This document shows positions 55,562 to 64,000 of a stretch of 64,000 nt of DNA, piece by piece. Numbering within the stretch: position 1 is the stretch's first letter; each line of letters begins with the position of its first letter. The notes under the pieces are model-generated. The model did not search any database. It was not told the origin of the DNA and saw only the letters and a list, made by a program, of their open reading frames with translations. This stretch comes from Clostridiaceae bacterium. GTDB lineage: Bacteria > Bacillota > Clostridia > Oscillospirales > Acutalibacteraceae. The stretch covers positions 1 to 64,000 of the forward strand of contig JAEDIL010000002.1 in assembly GCA_016292455.1 (NCBI GenBank), in the 5' to 3' direction. Made by a program: the position numbers and the translations under genes.

Positions 55562-56271
55562 TGTTTTTTACCACTCTTTCTGTTAAGTGACACCATACTG
55601 TTATCATCACTCAATGTTATTCTGCCGTTCTTTACAAGTTCAAGAACGGCAAGAAAGGTTGCAACAAGCTCCGAACGCGAATCGCTTGCTGCAAAAAGCT
55701 CGCTGAGTTTTGCTCTTGCACTTTTGAGAAGCCGGCGATAAATATACACTATTCTTGAATTGACCGAAACGATTTTGTGGGCAACAATTGAATTGAAAGC
55801 TTCAATCGGCGGCGGCAGTTTTCTTTTTCCTTTTCCGACAGCACTAAGATATGCAGAGAGAATCAATGAGGGTTCATGGTTAAGTCTGTATGTCATATCC
55901 TTCGGAAGCTGCTGAGGTTTTCTGCAAATATGGTTCACACCGTCCGACTGTTCGGAAAGCTTTTCTGCCATCAGTTTACAGTCCCTGTATTCAATCAGCT
56001 CACCGGAAAGTTCAAGCTTCAGCTGCTCTGCTTCCTCATGAACCGGAAGGAGCGACACAGTCTTGATATATACAAGGCGGGCGGCCATTTCAATGAACTC
56101 GCTTGCAATATCCATATCCGCCTCTTTCATCCGACGGACGTAGTCAACATACTGCTCAACAAGCTCGAAAATCGGTATATCATTGATATTCAGTTTGTGT
56201 TTGTTAATCAGGTGCAGCAAAAGGTCAAGCGGACCCTCAAATACATCAATTTTATAGTTCAGCTTATCCAT
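55558..56271 (-). CDS. scpA: Segregation and condensation protein A
   Basis: 237 residues. The kleisin of the SMC complex: N-terminal FEGPLDLLLHLINKHKLNINDIPI, followed by a C-terminal winged-helix (VATFLAVLELVKNGRITLS). It bridges SMC heads. It starts 3 nt after the site-2 protease gene. Confidence 0.96.
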   Translation of the reverse strand: MDKLNYKIDVFEGPLDLLLHLINKHKLNINDIPIFELVEQYVDYVRRMKEADMDIASEFIEMAARLVYIKTVSLLPVHEEAEQLKLELSGELIEYRDCKLMAEKLSEQSDGVNHICRKPQQLPKDMTYRLNHEPSLILSAYLSAVGKGKRKLPPPIEAFNSIVAHKIVSVNSRIVYIYRRLLKSARAKLSELFAASDSRSELVATFLAVLELVKNGRITLSDDNSMVSLNRKSGKKQ

Positions 56272-56274
56272 TAT

Positions 56275-56955
56275 TCACCCAACCCGAAGACCGAATATTG
56301 ACGCCGCAAGTCTGACCATTGCTCCGGAAACGGAGCTTGTTAAAAATGCCATCGGCGTATCAAGAACACCAAGCAGAATAATGATAAAGAAGCCGTAAAC
56401 AAAATAGCGTTCATACTGCATAAATTTAAAGTGTATCCTGTCCGGCAAAACTGCCGAAATAATTCTTGAACCGTCGAGCGGCGGAATGGGAATAAGGTTA
56501 AAAACGGCGAGCGAAACATTGATTTGTACAACATAAAGGCAAAAAACAGCAATTGCGTGAATAGCGCTTCCCTGTGCCGGAGAACCGAAGCGAAAAATTG
56601 CGCAGTACACCAGCGAAAAAACGAACGCAAGAAGCAAATTTGAAAACGGTCCGGCAAAGGCAGTGACGCCTATTCCGAGCTTTCTGTTTTTAAAGTTATT
56701 CGTATTGACGGGAACCGGCTTTGCATAGCCGAAGCCGGCAATAATCAGCATCAGAGCTCCGAACAAATCCAGATGTGCCAACGGATTGAGTGTCAGTCTT
56801 CCCGAATACTTCGCCGTTTTGTCGCCGAGCTTCGTTGCAACAAGCGCGTGTGCAAACTCATGAACCGGGAGAATGCAGAACATTACGAACACTCTCGCGA
56901 ACAGGTTCAGAACAAGCTCAATTGTAAATCCGTTTCTGAAAAGGTCATATATCAT
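56275..56955 (-). CDS. Site-2 protease family membrane zinc metalloprotease
   Basis: 226 residues. Several helices; HEFAH (H32, E33, H36) and the second metal motif NLIPIPPLDGS. This group, encoded upstream of scpA in Firmicutes, is related to SpoIVFB and Bacillus YwhC; substrate unknown. Start at 56955 has AAAGGA upstream and overlaps the prmC stop by 11 nt. Confidence 0.92.
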   Translation of the reverse strand: MIYDLFRNGFTIELVLNLFARVFVMFCILPVHEFAHALVATKLGDKTAKYSGRLTLNPLAHLDLFGALMLIIAGFGYAKPVPVNTNNFKNRKLGIGVTAFAGPFSNLLLAFVFSLVYCAIFRFGSPAQGSAIHAIAVFCLYVVQINVSLAVFNLIPIPPLDGSRIISAVLPDRIHFKFMQYERYFVYGFFIIILLGVLDTPMAFLTSSVSGAMVRLAASIFGLRVG

Positions 56956-57811
56956 ATTTTTCCTTTCCGGCAATGACAAAGCGGTCAATGCCGTTAAAAT
57001 CTTTGATTATTGAAATGTCTCCGGAATATTCTGAAAACATTGCTGCCACGTCGTCCGCCTGTTCATCGCCGCATTCAACCGCAATAAAGCCGCCTTCGTT
57101 CAGGTACGGCAGCCACTTTTCGGCAAGGGCGCGATAAAAAACAAGTCCGTCCTCTCCTCCGTCAAGAGCAACAACAGGTTCTTTTTTGACCTCCGTTTGA
57201 AGCAGAGGCAATTCAAATGTGCTGATATACGGCGGATTTGAAACGATTATATCCGGTCTAGGCAAAAAGCCGAAAGCTTCATAGCCTTTCAGAACATCAC
57301 CTTTAATTGCCGGAACAGAACGCGCAACACCAAGTGAAATGCGGTTTTCATTCAGGTATCCGAGCGCTTCATCAGAGTATTCAACAAGATACACATCAAG
57401 CAAAGGCAGAGTTTTTTTCAGCGAAATGCCGATGCAGCCTGTTCCGGAACAAAGATCAAAAACAGTGAGACCGGCTTTACACTTGTCAATTCGGTCAATA
57501 ACAAGCGAACAGAGCTCCTCGGTTTCCGGACGCGGAGCAAGGACACCTTCACCGACTTTAAAAGTATAGCCGAAAAAATCCCATTCACCCAGAACATATT
57601 GGAGCGGCTCTCTTCTGATTCTTCTGTGAACCATATTGACGGCTCTGTCAACAACAAAAGGTTCGGCAACAGCGCCTTTGTTCAGTAAAAATGCTGTCTG
57701 ATCACATCTGAGAGCTTTCTGAATAATGAACCGCGCTTCATTTTCTGCGTTCCCGATTCCGTTTTCCGAAAGCGCGTCACAACAGCTTTTGTATAATTCA
57801 GATACTGTCAT
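56945..57811 (-). CDS. prmC: Peptide chain release factor N(5)-glutamine methyltransferase
   Basis: 288 residues. Methylates the GGQ glutamine of release factors. SAM-binding FDLCSGTGCIGISL and the catalytic NPPYIS are visible. The usual N-terminal helical domain is present. Confidence 0.95.
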   Translation of the reverse strand: MTVSELYKSCCDALSENGIGNAENEARFIIQKALRCDQTAFLLNKGAVAEPFVVDRAVNMVHRRIRREPLQYVLGEWDFFGYTFKVGEGVLAPRPETEELCSLVIDRIDKCKAGLTVFDLCSGTGCIGISLKKTLPLLDVYLVEYSDEALGYLNENRISLGVARSVPAIKGDVLKGYEAFGFLPRPDIIVSNPPYISTFELPLLQTEVKKEPVVALDGGEDGLVFYRALAEKWLPYLNEGGFIAVECGDEQADDVAAMFSEYSGDISIIKDFNGIDRFVIAGKEKYDI

Positions 57812-57815
57812 ACCG

Positions 57816-58802
57816 TCAAATTGCGTCGTCAGCCGGGTTATCCGTGATTACGGTTCTAAACGCTGCAAGAGCAACCTCAATCATCGAATCGTCCGGCTCT
57901 TTCGTAGTAAGGCGCTGCATCCACAATCCGGGTGCGGAGAGAATTTTTACAAACAGATTATCATGCTTTCCGGCGTACTTTATGAACTCATAGCCAAAGC
58001 CCATAACAAGCGGAAGAATTAACAGCTTGACAATCATCCACACCGCAACATTATTCCGCAGACCGGGGAAAGCAACGGAAACACACGAGGAAAATATGAC
58101 GCTGATTATTATCATTACAAACATAAAGCTTGTTCCGCAGCGCGGATGAAAGCGAAGCTGTTTGCGGACATTTTCAACCGTCAGTTCCAGACCTTTTTCA
58201 TAGCAGAAAATTGTTTTATGCTCTGCGCCATGATACATAAAGGTTCTCCGAATATCTTTCATCAATGACACCGCAGCAATATAGGCAACAAAAATCACCA
58301 TGCGCATAACGCCCTCAATTAGTGCTCTGTAATTTGTTATCGCTCCCGAAGAAGCATTATTGATGAGGTCGGCAATTTTGGTAGGAAGCCAGAAAAAAAG
58401 CGCAAAGGCAAGCAGAACTCCGAGAACCGAAGCCGCACCGGTAATTACACCCATGACTTTTTTGCTCAGATGCTCATTAAGCCATTTATCAAGCTTTGAA
58501 GCGTTCTCTTCGGAGCTTTCAATATCCTCCAAACCGGATTTTTCTGCGGATTCCATAAGACACTTATAACCGAATATCATTGATTCAACAAAATTGACAC
58601 AGCCGCGGATAATCGGCCAACCGAGAAACTTGATCTTGTCACGAATATGCCTGACCTGCTTTTCTTCGGTGTCGATTGAGCCGTCCGGAAGTCTGACGGA
58701 AACCGCCGCTCCTTTCGGACCCATCATCATTATTCCTTCAATCAACGCCTGCCCGCCGACAGATGTCTTGTGAACTATGTCATTCTCTTTTTTCTTGTTC
58801 AA
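57816..58802 (-). CDS. DUF1385 membrane protein (COG3872)
   Basis: 328 residues. TSVGGQALIEGIMMMGPKG is the family hallmark, followed by a metal-site-like YHGAEHKTIFCYEKG and RFHPRCGTSFMFVMIIIS. Four to five membrane helices. Encoded upstream of prmC in many Firmicutes; function unknown. TTG start (GGAGG 7 nt upstream) overlapping the histidine kinase stop. Confidence 0.92.
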   Translation of the reverse strand: MNKKKENDIVHKTSVGGQALIEGIMMMGPKGAAVSVRLPDGSIDTEEKQVRHIRDKIKFLGWPIIRGCVNFVESMIFGYKCLMESAEKSGLEDIESSEENASKLDKWLNEHLSKKVMGVITGAASVLGVLLAFALFFWLPTKIADLINNASSGAITNYRALIEGVMRMVIFVAYIAAVSLMKDIRRTFMYHGAEHKTIFCYEKGLELTVENVRKQLRFHPRCGTSFMFVMIIISVIFSSCVSVAFPGLRNNVAVWMIVKLLILPLVMGFGYEFIKYAGKHDNLFVKILSAPGLWMQRLTTKEPDDSMIEVALAAFRTVITDNPADDAI

Positions 58803-60262
58803 CTCTGTTCCTCCTTTTTGTAAACAGGCAACATAACGGTAACCTTTGTTCCGTTGCCTTCGTTGCTGTTTATTCTTAAAATACCGCTGTGCAGTTTGAC
58901 TATCTCATCAACAACAGCAAGACCTATACCGGTTCCGTGCTTTTCATTGTTAGCTTTATAAAACTTCTCTTTCACGTGGTTCAAATCATTCTTAGAAATT
59001 CCGCAACCGTTGTCGGTAAAGATTATTTTAACATACTTTTTTGCGTTTTCAACCGAAATTGTAATTTTTCCGCCACTTTCTGTGTATTTTACGGCATTAT
59101 CGAGAATGTTGATGAACACCTGACAAATTCTGTCGCTGTCGCCGAAAACAAAGCTTTCTTCTTCCTCCGGTAATTCCAGGAAAAGCTCTTTACCCTCGGC
59201 CGACGCCTTAGGCTGATACATTATGTACGCCTGCTGAACTTCGGCGATTATGTCAACAACAGCGCTTTTCATGACAAGCTTTCCGCTTTGCATTCTTGAA
59301 AAATCTAGCAATTCCTCAACCATGCCATAAAGTCGTGAAGTCTCAGAAATAATGATTCCGAGTCCTTTTTTCATAACCTCATCCTTGTCGTCGGCAACGG
59401 AATATAGCGTTTCCCCCCATCCCTTTATCGCCGTGAGAGGAGTGCGGATTTCATGTGAGACCGTTGAGATGAAACTGTTTTTCATGTTTTCCGTTTCACC
59501 GAGCTGTTCTGCCATATTATTGATGGTTTCGCAAAGCTCACCGAGTTCATCGTCTGTGTGCGGAGATGAAATCCTCACAGAAAAGTCCCCTGTTGCAACG
59601 CGTTTTGCTGTCTGATTTATAACTTTAACGGGATTGACTATTGAAGAAACGAAATAATAGCCGCTGTTGAACATAAGCATGATTATCAAAAGAAAGCTGA
59701 CAATAATTATCCCGATAACTAAACCGAGCTGTCTGTTCATGTCGCGAAGAGAAACGATATATCTCACGGCTCCGAAGCTGTTGCCGTCCGGGGCTGTGAG
59801 AATATAGCTCATCGTCATAACGGGCTCACCCCACGGCATTCTGGTTCTGGACATCGCCAGCTTACTTTCCGAAGATAACGCTTCGTAATAATCAGTCATT
59901 TCATCAAAATTACTGACATCATATCCTCCGGAAGAAACAATCGGGTTTCCGTTTTTGTCAATTACCCAGATGTCAGCCTTATCCCTGTATTCATAGCTTT
60001 CGGCGTATGCCACAGCTGCTTTAAGGAACGCTTCTTCGTCGTTTGCGTAATAGCTGAAATACGCTTCGGCAACGTCGGTATTGCATGACTTCAAGATCAT
60101 CTGTGCGGCATGGTAATAGCGCAGATATGTTGAGTTGATAAGAATGGCAGTTATTATCAGCAGAAAAACCGTTGTAACCAAAAATATGTTGCGAAGCCAT
60201 CTAGCTTTGATTGTCTTGCCGGTTACAGCGCCACCGATATTTTTCAGTTTTCTGCGACCCAT
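58799..60262 (-). CDS. Sensor histidine kinase (WalK-like architecture)
   Basis: 487 residues. Helices near 25-44 and 180-200 enclose an extracellular sensor domain of PAS/Cache size (about 50-175), followed by HAMP (about 202-255), HisKA with H270 in STVSHEIRTPL, and a HATPase domain with DNAVKY and DNGCGI motifs, then GTGIGLAVVDEIV. It should phosphorylate the response regulator encoded upstream, whose 3' end it overlaps by 19 nt. The signal is unknown; the neighbouring propeller protein is a candidate input. Confidence 0.93.
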   Translation of the reverse strand: MGRRKLKNIGGAVTGKTIKARWLRNIFLVTTVFLLIITAILINSTYLRYYHAAQMILKSCNTDVAEAYFSYYANDEEAFLKAAVAYAESYEYRDKADIWVIDKNGNPIVSSGGYDVSNFDEMTDYYEALSSESKLAMSRTRMPWGEPVMTMSYILTAPDGNSFGAVRYIVSLRDMNRQLGLVIGIIIVSFLLIIMLMFNSGYYFVSSIVNPVKVINQTAKRVATGDFSVRISSPHTDDELGELCETINNMAEQLGETENMKNSFISTVSHEIRTPLTAIKGWGETLYSVADDKDEVMKKGLGIIISETSRLYGMVEELLDFSRMQSGKLVMKSAVVDIIAEVQQAYIMYQPKASAEGKELFLELPEEEESFVFGDSDRICQVFINILDNAVKYTESGGKITISVENAKKYVKIIFTDNGCGISKNDLNHVKEKFYKANNEKHGTGIGLAVVDEIVKLHSGILRINSNEGNGTKVTVMLPVYKKEEQS

Positions 60263-60948
60263 TTATATCCCTTTCCCCAAACGGTGATCAAATGCTCAGG
60301 ACATGACGGATCCTTTTCAACTTTCAGGCGAAGCCTTCTGATATTTACATCAACAACCTTATCATCGCCGAAGTATCCCCCTCCCCAGACACGTTCAAGA
60401 ATTTCTTCGCGCGAAATTGTTGTGTCGGGCTGAGAAAAAAAGTATTCAAGAATCTGAAACTCAATCTGAGACAGCTCGATTCTTTGATTTCCGGTAATGA
60501 CGGCTCGCTTTTTTGTGCTGAGAATATAATCGCCGCAAACCATTTCATCGCTGTGAGTGTTGAGCAGCTCCTTGTTGAGTTTTACACGTCTGTAAACAGC
60601 CTCTATTCTCGCAAGCAGCTCAGTTACCGAAAACGGCTTTGTAATATAATCATCTGCACCTGAATAAAGTCCGTATATTTTGTCAGACTCCTGAGTCTTT
60701 GCGGTAAGAAAAATTACACCGACGCCCGGTGACAATTCACGGATGCGTTTGCACGCATCAATGCCGTTCATTAAAGGCATCATATAGTCAAGAAGAACAA
60801 TATCAATGTTCTCTTTGTCTTTTTCAAATAATTCGACTGCTTCTTTTCCGTTTTCCGCTTCAACAACACAGTATCCGGAATGAGTAAGATTCAGTGTAAT
60901 GAACTCCCTGATTGCAGCCTCATCTTCGGCAATTAGAATACTTTTCAA
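60244..60948 (-). CDS. OmpR/PhoB-family response regulator
   Basis: 234 residues from a TTG start with GGAGGG 7 nt upstream; upstream open frame is the end of the neighbouring gene. Receiver with phosphoacceptor D54 in VLLDYMMPLMNG and K in FLTAKTQE, then a winged-helix DNA-binding domain (ISREEILERVWGGGYFGDDKVVDVNIRRL-type). Partner of the overlapping sensor kinase. Confidence 0.94.
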   Translation of the reverse strand: MKSILIAEDEAAIREFITLNLTHSGYCVVEAENGKEAVELFEKDKENIDIVLLDYMMPLMNGIDACKRIRELSPGVGVIFLTAKTQESDKIYGLYSGADDYITKPFSVTELLARIEAVYRRVKLNKELLNTHSDEMVCGDYILSTKKRAVITGNQRIELSQIEFQILEYFFSQPDTTISREEILERVWGGGYFGDDKVVDVNIRRLRLKVEKDPSCPEHLITVWGKGYKWVAEN

Positions 60949-60962
60949 TTTTATCCCTCCGT

Positions 60963-62282
60963 TCACACAAAAATAATGCTTGAAGCAACCAGCCTTTTTG
61001 TCAGACCTAATATGCTTCCTCTTTCTGTTATGCGGCAATAGAAGCTGTTGCCCTTGTGACTGTCAATATATCTGTACAGTGTGGAGATCAGGCTCATTTC
61101 GCCGCTGCCGTCAATAAATAATTCAAGCAAAAGCTGCGGGTCATCAGTGGGCTGCATTGAAAAATCCGACTCGTAAAAGCAAAGTCTTTTTCCGTCTTCC
61201 GAAAGAACCGGATAAGAGTTACCTTCAATAGCCGACGGTATGCAGAAATAATAGCCGTTTTCTCTGTTGTCATAATAATAGCAGACGGTTTTCATTTCAT
61301 CCTGTTGAAGGCACTTCCATTCAATAAGACTGAAACTTCCTGCACTATGCTCAATATTCCTTTTTGTCGGAATTTCAACAACACCGTCATTGTTGATGTC
61401 GCTGCAAAAAACATTTATGCTCCTTTTTGTCAACGAGCAGAATGTTTCTCCGTCAATATAGCAGCGTCTGAGGTTGGAAGAAGCAAGATCAAAAATCAGC
61501 AGTTCGGTTGACAAAAGTCCGTCGGCAACATAACCGTCAACATAGATACGGCTGCTTGCAGTTCTCCGGTTTACATCAAAGCTCAGACCTGAAACAGTAG
61601 TAATTGACGGATCAATATCTGTTTCGGATATTTTCCGGAACTTATCGGCAGAATAAGAAAACAAAGCCAGTTTCTGGACCGGCGGTTCAATTGAAAAATC
61701 TGCAGAAATAACAGCAATTTCGGTTTGCTTATCAGAGTTTATATCAAACAAACCAAAAGACGTATACTTTGAATCAAATATCTGTGTCAGCAAATCATTC
61801 TTTTCATCAAATCTATAAACACTTATCTGCTGCATTATGTTGTTCTTTTGAAGACCCCATCCGACAACAACTTCATTCTTGCCGTCACCGTCAAGATCGG
61901 CAAACTCGACCTGTTTAATTTCGTTGAACTCACTGTTCACACCCGTTGAAGATACCCAGCCGCTGTCAGTCTGAGAAAGAATCTGCATACAAATTGAGTC
62001 ACCCGACTTTACAGTTGAATAGAACGCAACAACTTCATTTTTGCCGTCGGCATTCAGGTCTGTGTAAACAAGGGCTGACCGGTGTGAGCCGTCGGTCGGG
62101 GTTTTAAGCGTGTACTTACCTTCGGCGCCTTTTTCAATAGCATTCCAGATTTGTCCGTCTCCTCCGTCCTGAGCCGGAGCATGAAAGAGCGAATCAATCG
62201 GTTCCGATTCGGAAGCAAAGGCAAAAAGCAAAGCAGCCGCAATGAGCGCCAGAACAATCATTGCAGTTGTGTATTTTTTCAT
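60963..62282 (-). CDS. Secreted VCBS/FG-GAP beta-propeller protein
   Basis: 439 residues. Signal peptide (KKYTTAMIVLALIAAALLFAFA, cleavage probably after ASE) without a lipobox cysteine. Repeats with calcium-loop style DxDxDG: DLNADGKNEVV, DLDGDGKNEVVVG, DINSDKQTEIAVI and DINNDGVVEI, spaced as in FG-GAP/VCBS propeller blades. The C-terminal half is less regular and has the string YYYDNRENGYYF. It precedes a response regulator (14-nt gap) and its kinase, so it may be a sensor partner. Start at 62282 has AAGGGG 8 nt upstream. Family of unknown function. Confidence 0.8.
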   Translation of the reverse strand: MKKYTTAMIVLALIAAALLFAFASESEPIDSLFHAPAQDGGDGQIWNAIEKGAEGKYTLKTPTDGSHRSALVYTDLNADGKNEVVAFYSTVKSGDSICMQILSQTDSGWVSSTGVNSEFNEIKQVEFADLDGDGKNEVVVGWGLQKNNIMQQISVYRFDEKNDLLTQIFDSKYTSFGLFDINSDKQTEIAVISADFSIEPPVQKLALFSYSADKFRKISETDIDPSITTVSGLSFDVNRRTASSRIYVDGYVADGLLSTELLIFDLASSNLRRCYIDGETFCSLTKRSINVFCSDINNDGVVEIPTKRNIEHSAGSFSLIEWKCLQQDEMKTVCYYYDNRENGYYFCIPSAIEGNSYPVLSEDGKRLCFYESDFSMQPTDDPQLLLELFIDGSGEMSLISTLYRYIDSHKGNSFYCRITERGSILGLTKRLVASSIIFV

Positions 62283-62305
62283 GCTTTTCACCCCTTTTTT
62301 AAATA

Positions 62306-63829
62306 TTATCCGATGTAGTCCTCAACAACCTTACTGTCAAGAGCAGAATATTTTTCAAGAAAATCAAAAATTTCAAGTGCAATAAGTCGGGTTCCGCCCT
62401 CTGAATCGCTCTCAATGTTCAAGGGCATTATCGGGTCATGAACACTCAGTCTGAGAAGGAACCAGCCGTCTCCGTGTTCTTTATCGAGGAATACTCTGAT
62501 TCCTTCGCGGTTATCCGGAGCAATTGTCCAGCCCGCTTTTGTCTTTGCATAGTCCCCGAGTTCGGCAATAACACGGTTGCCATAGCTTCTGAAATCTTCC
62601 TCACCGATTTTCAGCCGCAGCTCAGCCGCCTCAACAGGGTCTTTGAGATTCTTTATCAGTGATTCAAGCTTTTTTCCGCTTTTACCCATCTGAGCCATTT
62701 TTATAACAATTTTTGTAATCAGATATGCCCCGTCATCAAGATAATAGTTTTCTCTGAAAGCGGCGTGACCGGAAGTCTCGATTGCAAGAGGACAATTAAC
62801 TCCCTCGCCATTAAGTCTCAGCTGTTCATTGATTACATTGCGGTATCCTCTCTTATATCTGTAATGGACGCCGCCGAGTTCGTTATTTATGAAATCCGTA
62901 AGACCGGTTGATGTTACACTGTCAGTTACTATCGTGCCTCCTGCGTTTCCTTCAAGCGCAATAATTGAAGCAAGAGCGACAAGACGGTTGCGGTTTATTT
63001 CGTTTCCGTTTTCATCAACACAGCTGGCCCTGTCAACATCTGTGTCAAAAATAACACCGAGATCAGCGTGATTTTTCAGCGTCGCTTCACTGATTGAACG
63101 CATGGCTTCCTTGTTTTCAGGGTTCGGAGCGTGATTCGGGAACATTCCGTCAGGATTAAGAAACTGACTTCCCGATATATCCGCGCCAAGCTTTTCAAGA
63201 ACCTCCGTTGCGTAAAAGCCGCCGACTCCGTTTCCGGCGTCAACAACAATCTTATATCCGGAAAGCGGTTTATCATAGACTTTTGCGTTCACTTCGCGGC
63301 AAATCATTTCGCGCAGATTTTTCGCATATACGGACATAAAGTCAACTCTTTCAATAGTAAACGACTCATGGTGAGGAATAATAAGCCCCTGCGTATTTTC
63401 AATTACCTTATCAAGGTCCTCGCTGTTGAGTCCGCCTTGTGTTGTAAAAAATTTGAGACCGTTTCTGTCATATGGGTGATGACTTGCAGTAATCTGAACA
63501 GCGGCAGCACAGCCAAGGTCAACTGTTGTCATAAACATTGCCGGCGTTGAAGCAAGAGAACAGTCAAATACGTTGAAGTTAAAAGCGCAGATTGCACTGA
63601 TAACCTGCTTTTTGATTCTTTCCGATGAAATTCTTGAATCATGACCGACAGCAATGAAGGCGGACGGTTTCACTCCGTTGTCAATGAGCCACCGGCAAAA
63701 GCCGCAGGTCAGGTCAAAAACAGTAAAATCATCAAGCTGAACGGGACTCCCCTCTGTTTCAACGGCAACTCCGCGAATATCCGTTCCGCTTTTGAGCTTT
63801 TTATAAAGTTCAAGTCTTTTCATTGTCAT
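62306..63829 (-). CDS. Phosphomannomutase/phosphoglucomutase
   Basis: 507 residues. Alpha-D-phosphohexomutase fold in four domains: phosphoserine motif ITASHHPYDRNGLKFF, metal loop VIFDTDVDRAS, sugar loop ETSGHAAF and phosphate-binding C-domain (DNREGIRVF). It interconverts mannose or glucose 1- and 6-phosphates, feeding wall polysaccharide precursors. The start at 63829 has AAAGG 6 nt upstream; a second ATG is two codons later. Confidence 0.93.
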   Translation of the reverse strand: MTMKRLELYKKLKSGTDIRGVAVETEGSPVQLDDFTVFDLTCGFCRWLIDNGVKPSAFIAVGHDSRISSERIKKQVISAICAFNFNVFDCSLASTPAMFMTTVDLGCAAAVQITASHHPYDRNGLKFFTTQGGLNSEDLDKVIENTQGLIIPHHESFTIERVDFMSVYAKNLREMICREVNAKVYDKPLSGYKIVVDAGNGVGGFYATEVLEKLGADISGSQFLNPDGMFPNHAPNPENKEAMRSISEATLKNHADLGVIFDTDVDRASCVDENGNEINRNRLVALASIIALEGNAGGTIVTDSVTSTGLTDFINNELGGVHYRYKRGYRNVINEQLRLNGEGVNCPLAIETSGHAAFRENYYLDDGAYLITKIVIKMAQMGKSGKKLESLIKNLKDPVEAAELRLKIGEEDFRSYGNRVIAELGDYAKTKAGWTIAPDNREGIRVFLDKEHGDGWFLLRLSVHDPIMPLNIESDSEGGTRLIALEIFDFLEKYSALDSKVVEDYIG

Positions 63830-64000
63830 TATCTACCTTTCTCACTGATCATCTTTTCTGTTGACAGCAATAAAAACCTGTACATCGGAGCATACGCTGC
63901 AATGGTGCTCTTTAAATCGTCAAGTACTGTTCCGTCAAAGAGCGGTTCGAGGTCAAAACTGCTTTTGATAAAAAACAGATTCTTTGCGTTGTAATAATCT
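63829..64000 (-). CDS. 3' end of an unidentified gene, cut by window edge
   Basis: The last 56 codons or so are visible; the frame is open to the window end. The tail FDLEPLFDGTVLDDLKSTIA and MYRFLLLSTEKMISEKGR show alternating hydrophobic and charged residues. Its TAA shares one base (63829) with the start codon of the phosphohexomutase gene, so the two are in one operon. I do not recognise the family. Confidence 0.6.
   Translation of the reverse strand, partial: DYYNAKNLFFIKSSFDLEPLFDGTVLDDLKSTIAAYAPMYRFLLLSTEKMISEKGR

Overview
This 64 kb window looks like chromosomal DNA of an endospore-forming, low-to-mid GC Firmicute of class Clostridia, probably the Oscillospirales/Ruminococcaceae side. 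The placement is inferred from gene content and order, not from a database search. Evidence includes a Phe T-box leader, a rodA/spoVE-type gene, spoVM, a SpoIIM-like protein, GerW/YtfJ, FtsK/SpoIIIE, RemA, a PASTA kinase/phosphatase pair, RNase J, GdpP, the tilS-hpt-ftsH trio, a clostridial ParE/ParC-like pair and an archaeal-type aspartate-semialdehyde dehydrogenase. I saw no rRNA, tRNA, CRISPR array, prophage or intact insertion sequence.

Left part (1-17 kb, mixed strands): 3' end of a rodA/ftsW-type gene; a small zinc-ribbon protein; pheS-pheT behind a T-box; nnr, a small lipoprotein and an orphan mazF; an APC permease; a 0.7 kb gene-free AT-rich stretch with hairpins; a xerD-type recombinase facing a spoIIM-like gene; the queA-tgt and yajC-yrzE-like units; then asd-dapA, divergent from queA.

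Middle part (17-38 kb, nearly all minus strand): uppP-like, ftsK, ygiQ, a secreted metallo-beta-lactamase (MBL) protein and a DUF3006 gene. Next is rnj-gdpP-rplI-dnaB-tilS-hpt-ftsH, which reads as one transcript of about 9.6 kb. It runs from a TTGACA-17-TAATAT promoter to a small inverted-repeat element that can act as its terminator. A lone rnhA lies on the plus strand, followed by a parE-parC-like pair.

Right part (38-64 kb, all minus strand): a version of the Bacillus yloC-to-spoVM superoperon starting at a perfect TTGACA-17-TATAAT promoter: yicC-remA-gmk-rpoZ-priA-def-fmt-(yugP)-rsmB-rlmN-stp-prkC-rsgA. After it come a 51-residue membrane peptide and spoVM. coaBC, rpe and thiN, which sit here in Bacillus, are absent. 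Upstream lies a second long series: pgm/manB, a secreted beta-propeller protein, a two-component system, a DUF1385 protein, prmC, a site-2 protease, scpA-scpB, a DUF2953 protein, gerW, dacF, rluB and a small acetyltransferase-like protein.

Most genes are housekeeping. The points of interest are small: two overlooked short genes (spoVM and the 51-aa peptide), ribosome-binding sites buried in hairpins, a 158-bp terminal-inverted-repeat element doubling as a terminator, a symmetric 12-6-12 site upstream of the recombinase, an uppP-like protein without catalytic residues, an orphan mazF with a palindrome at its promoter-proximal end, and a secreted propeller protein in an operon with a two-component system.
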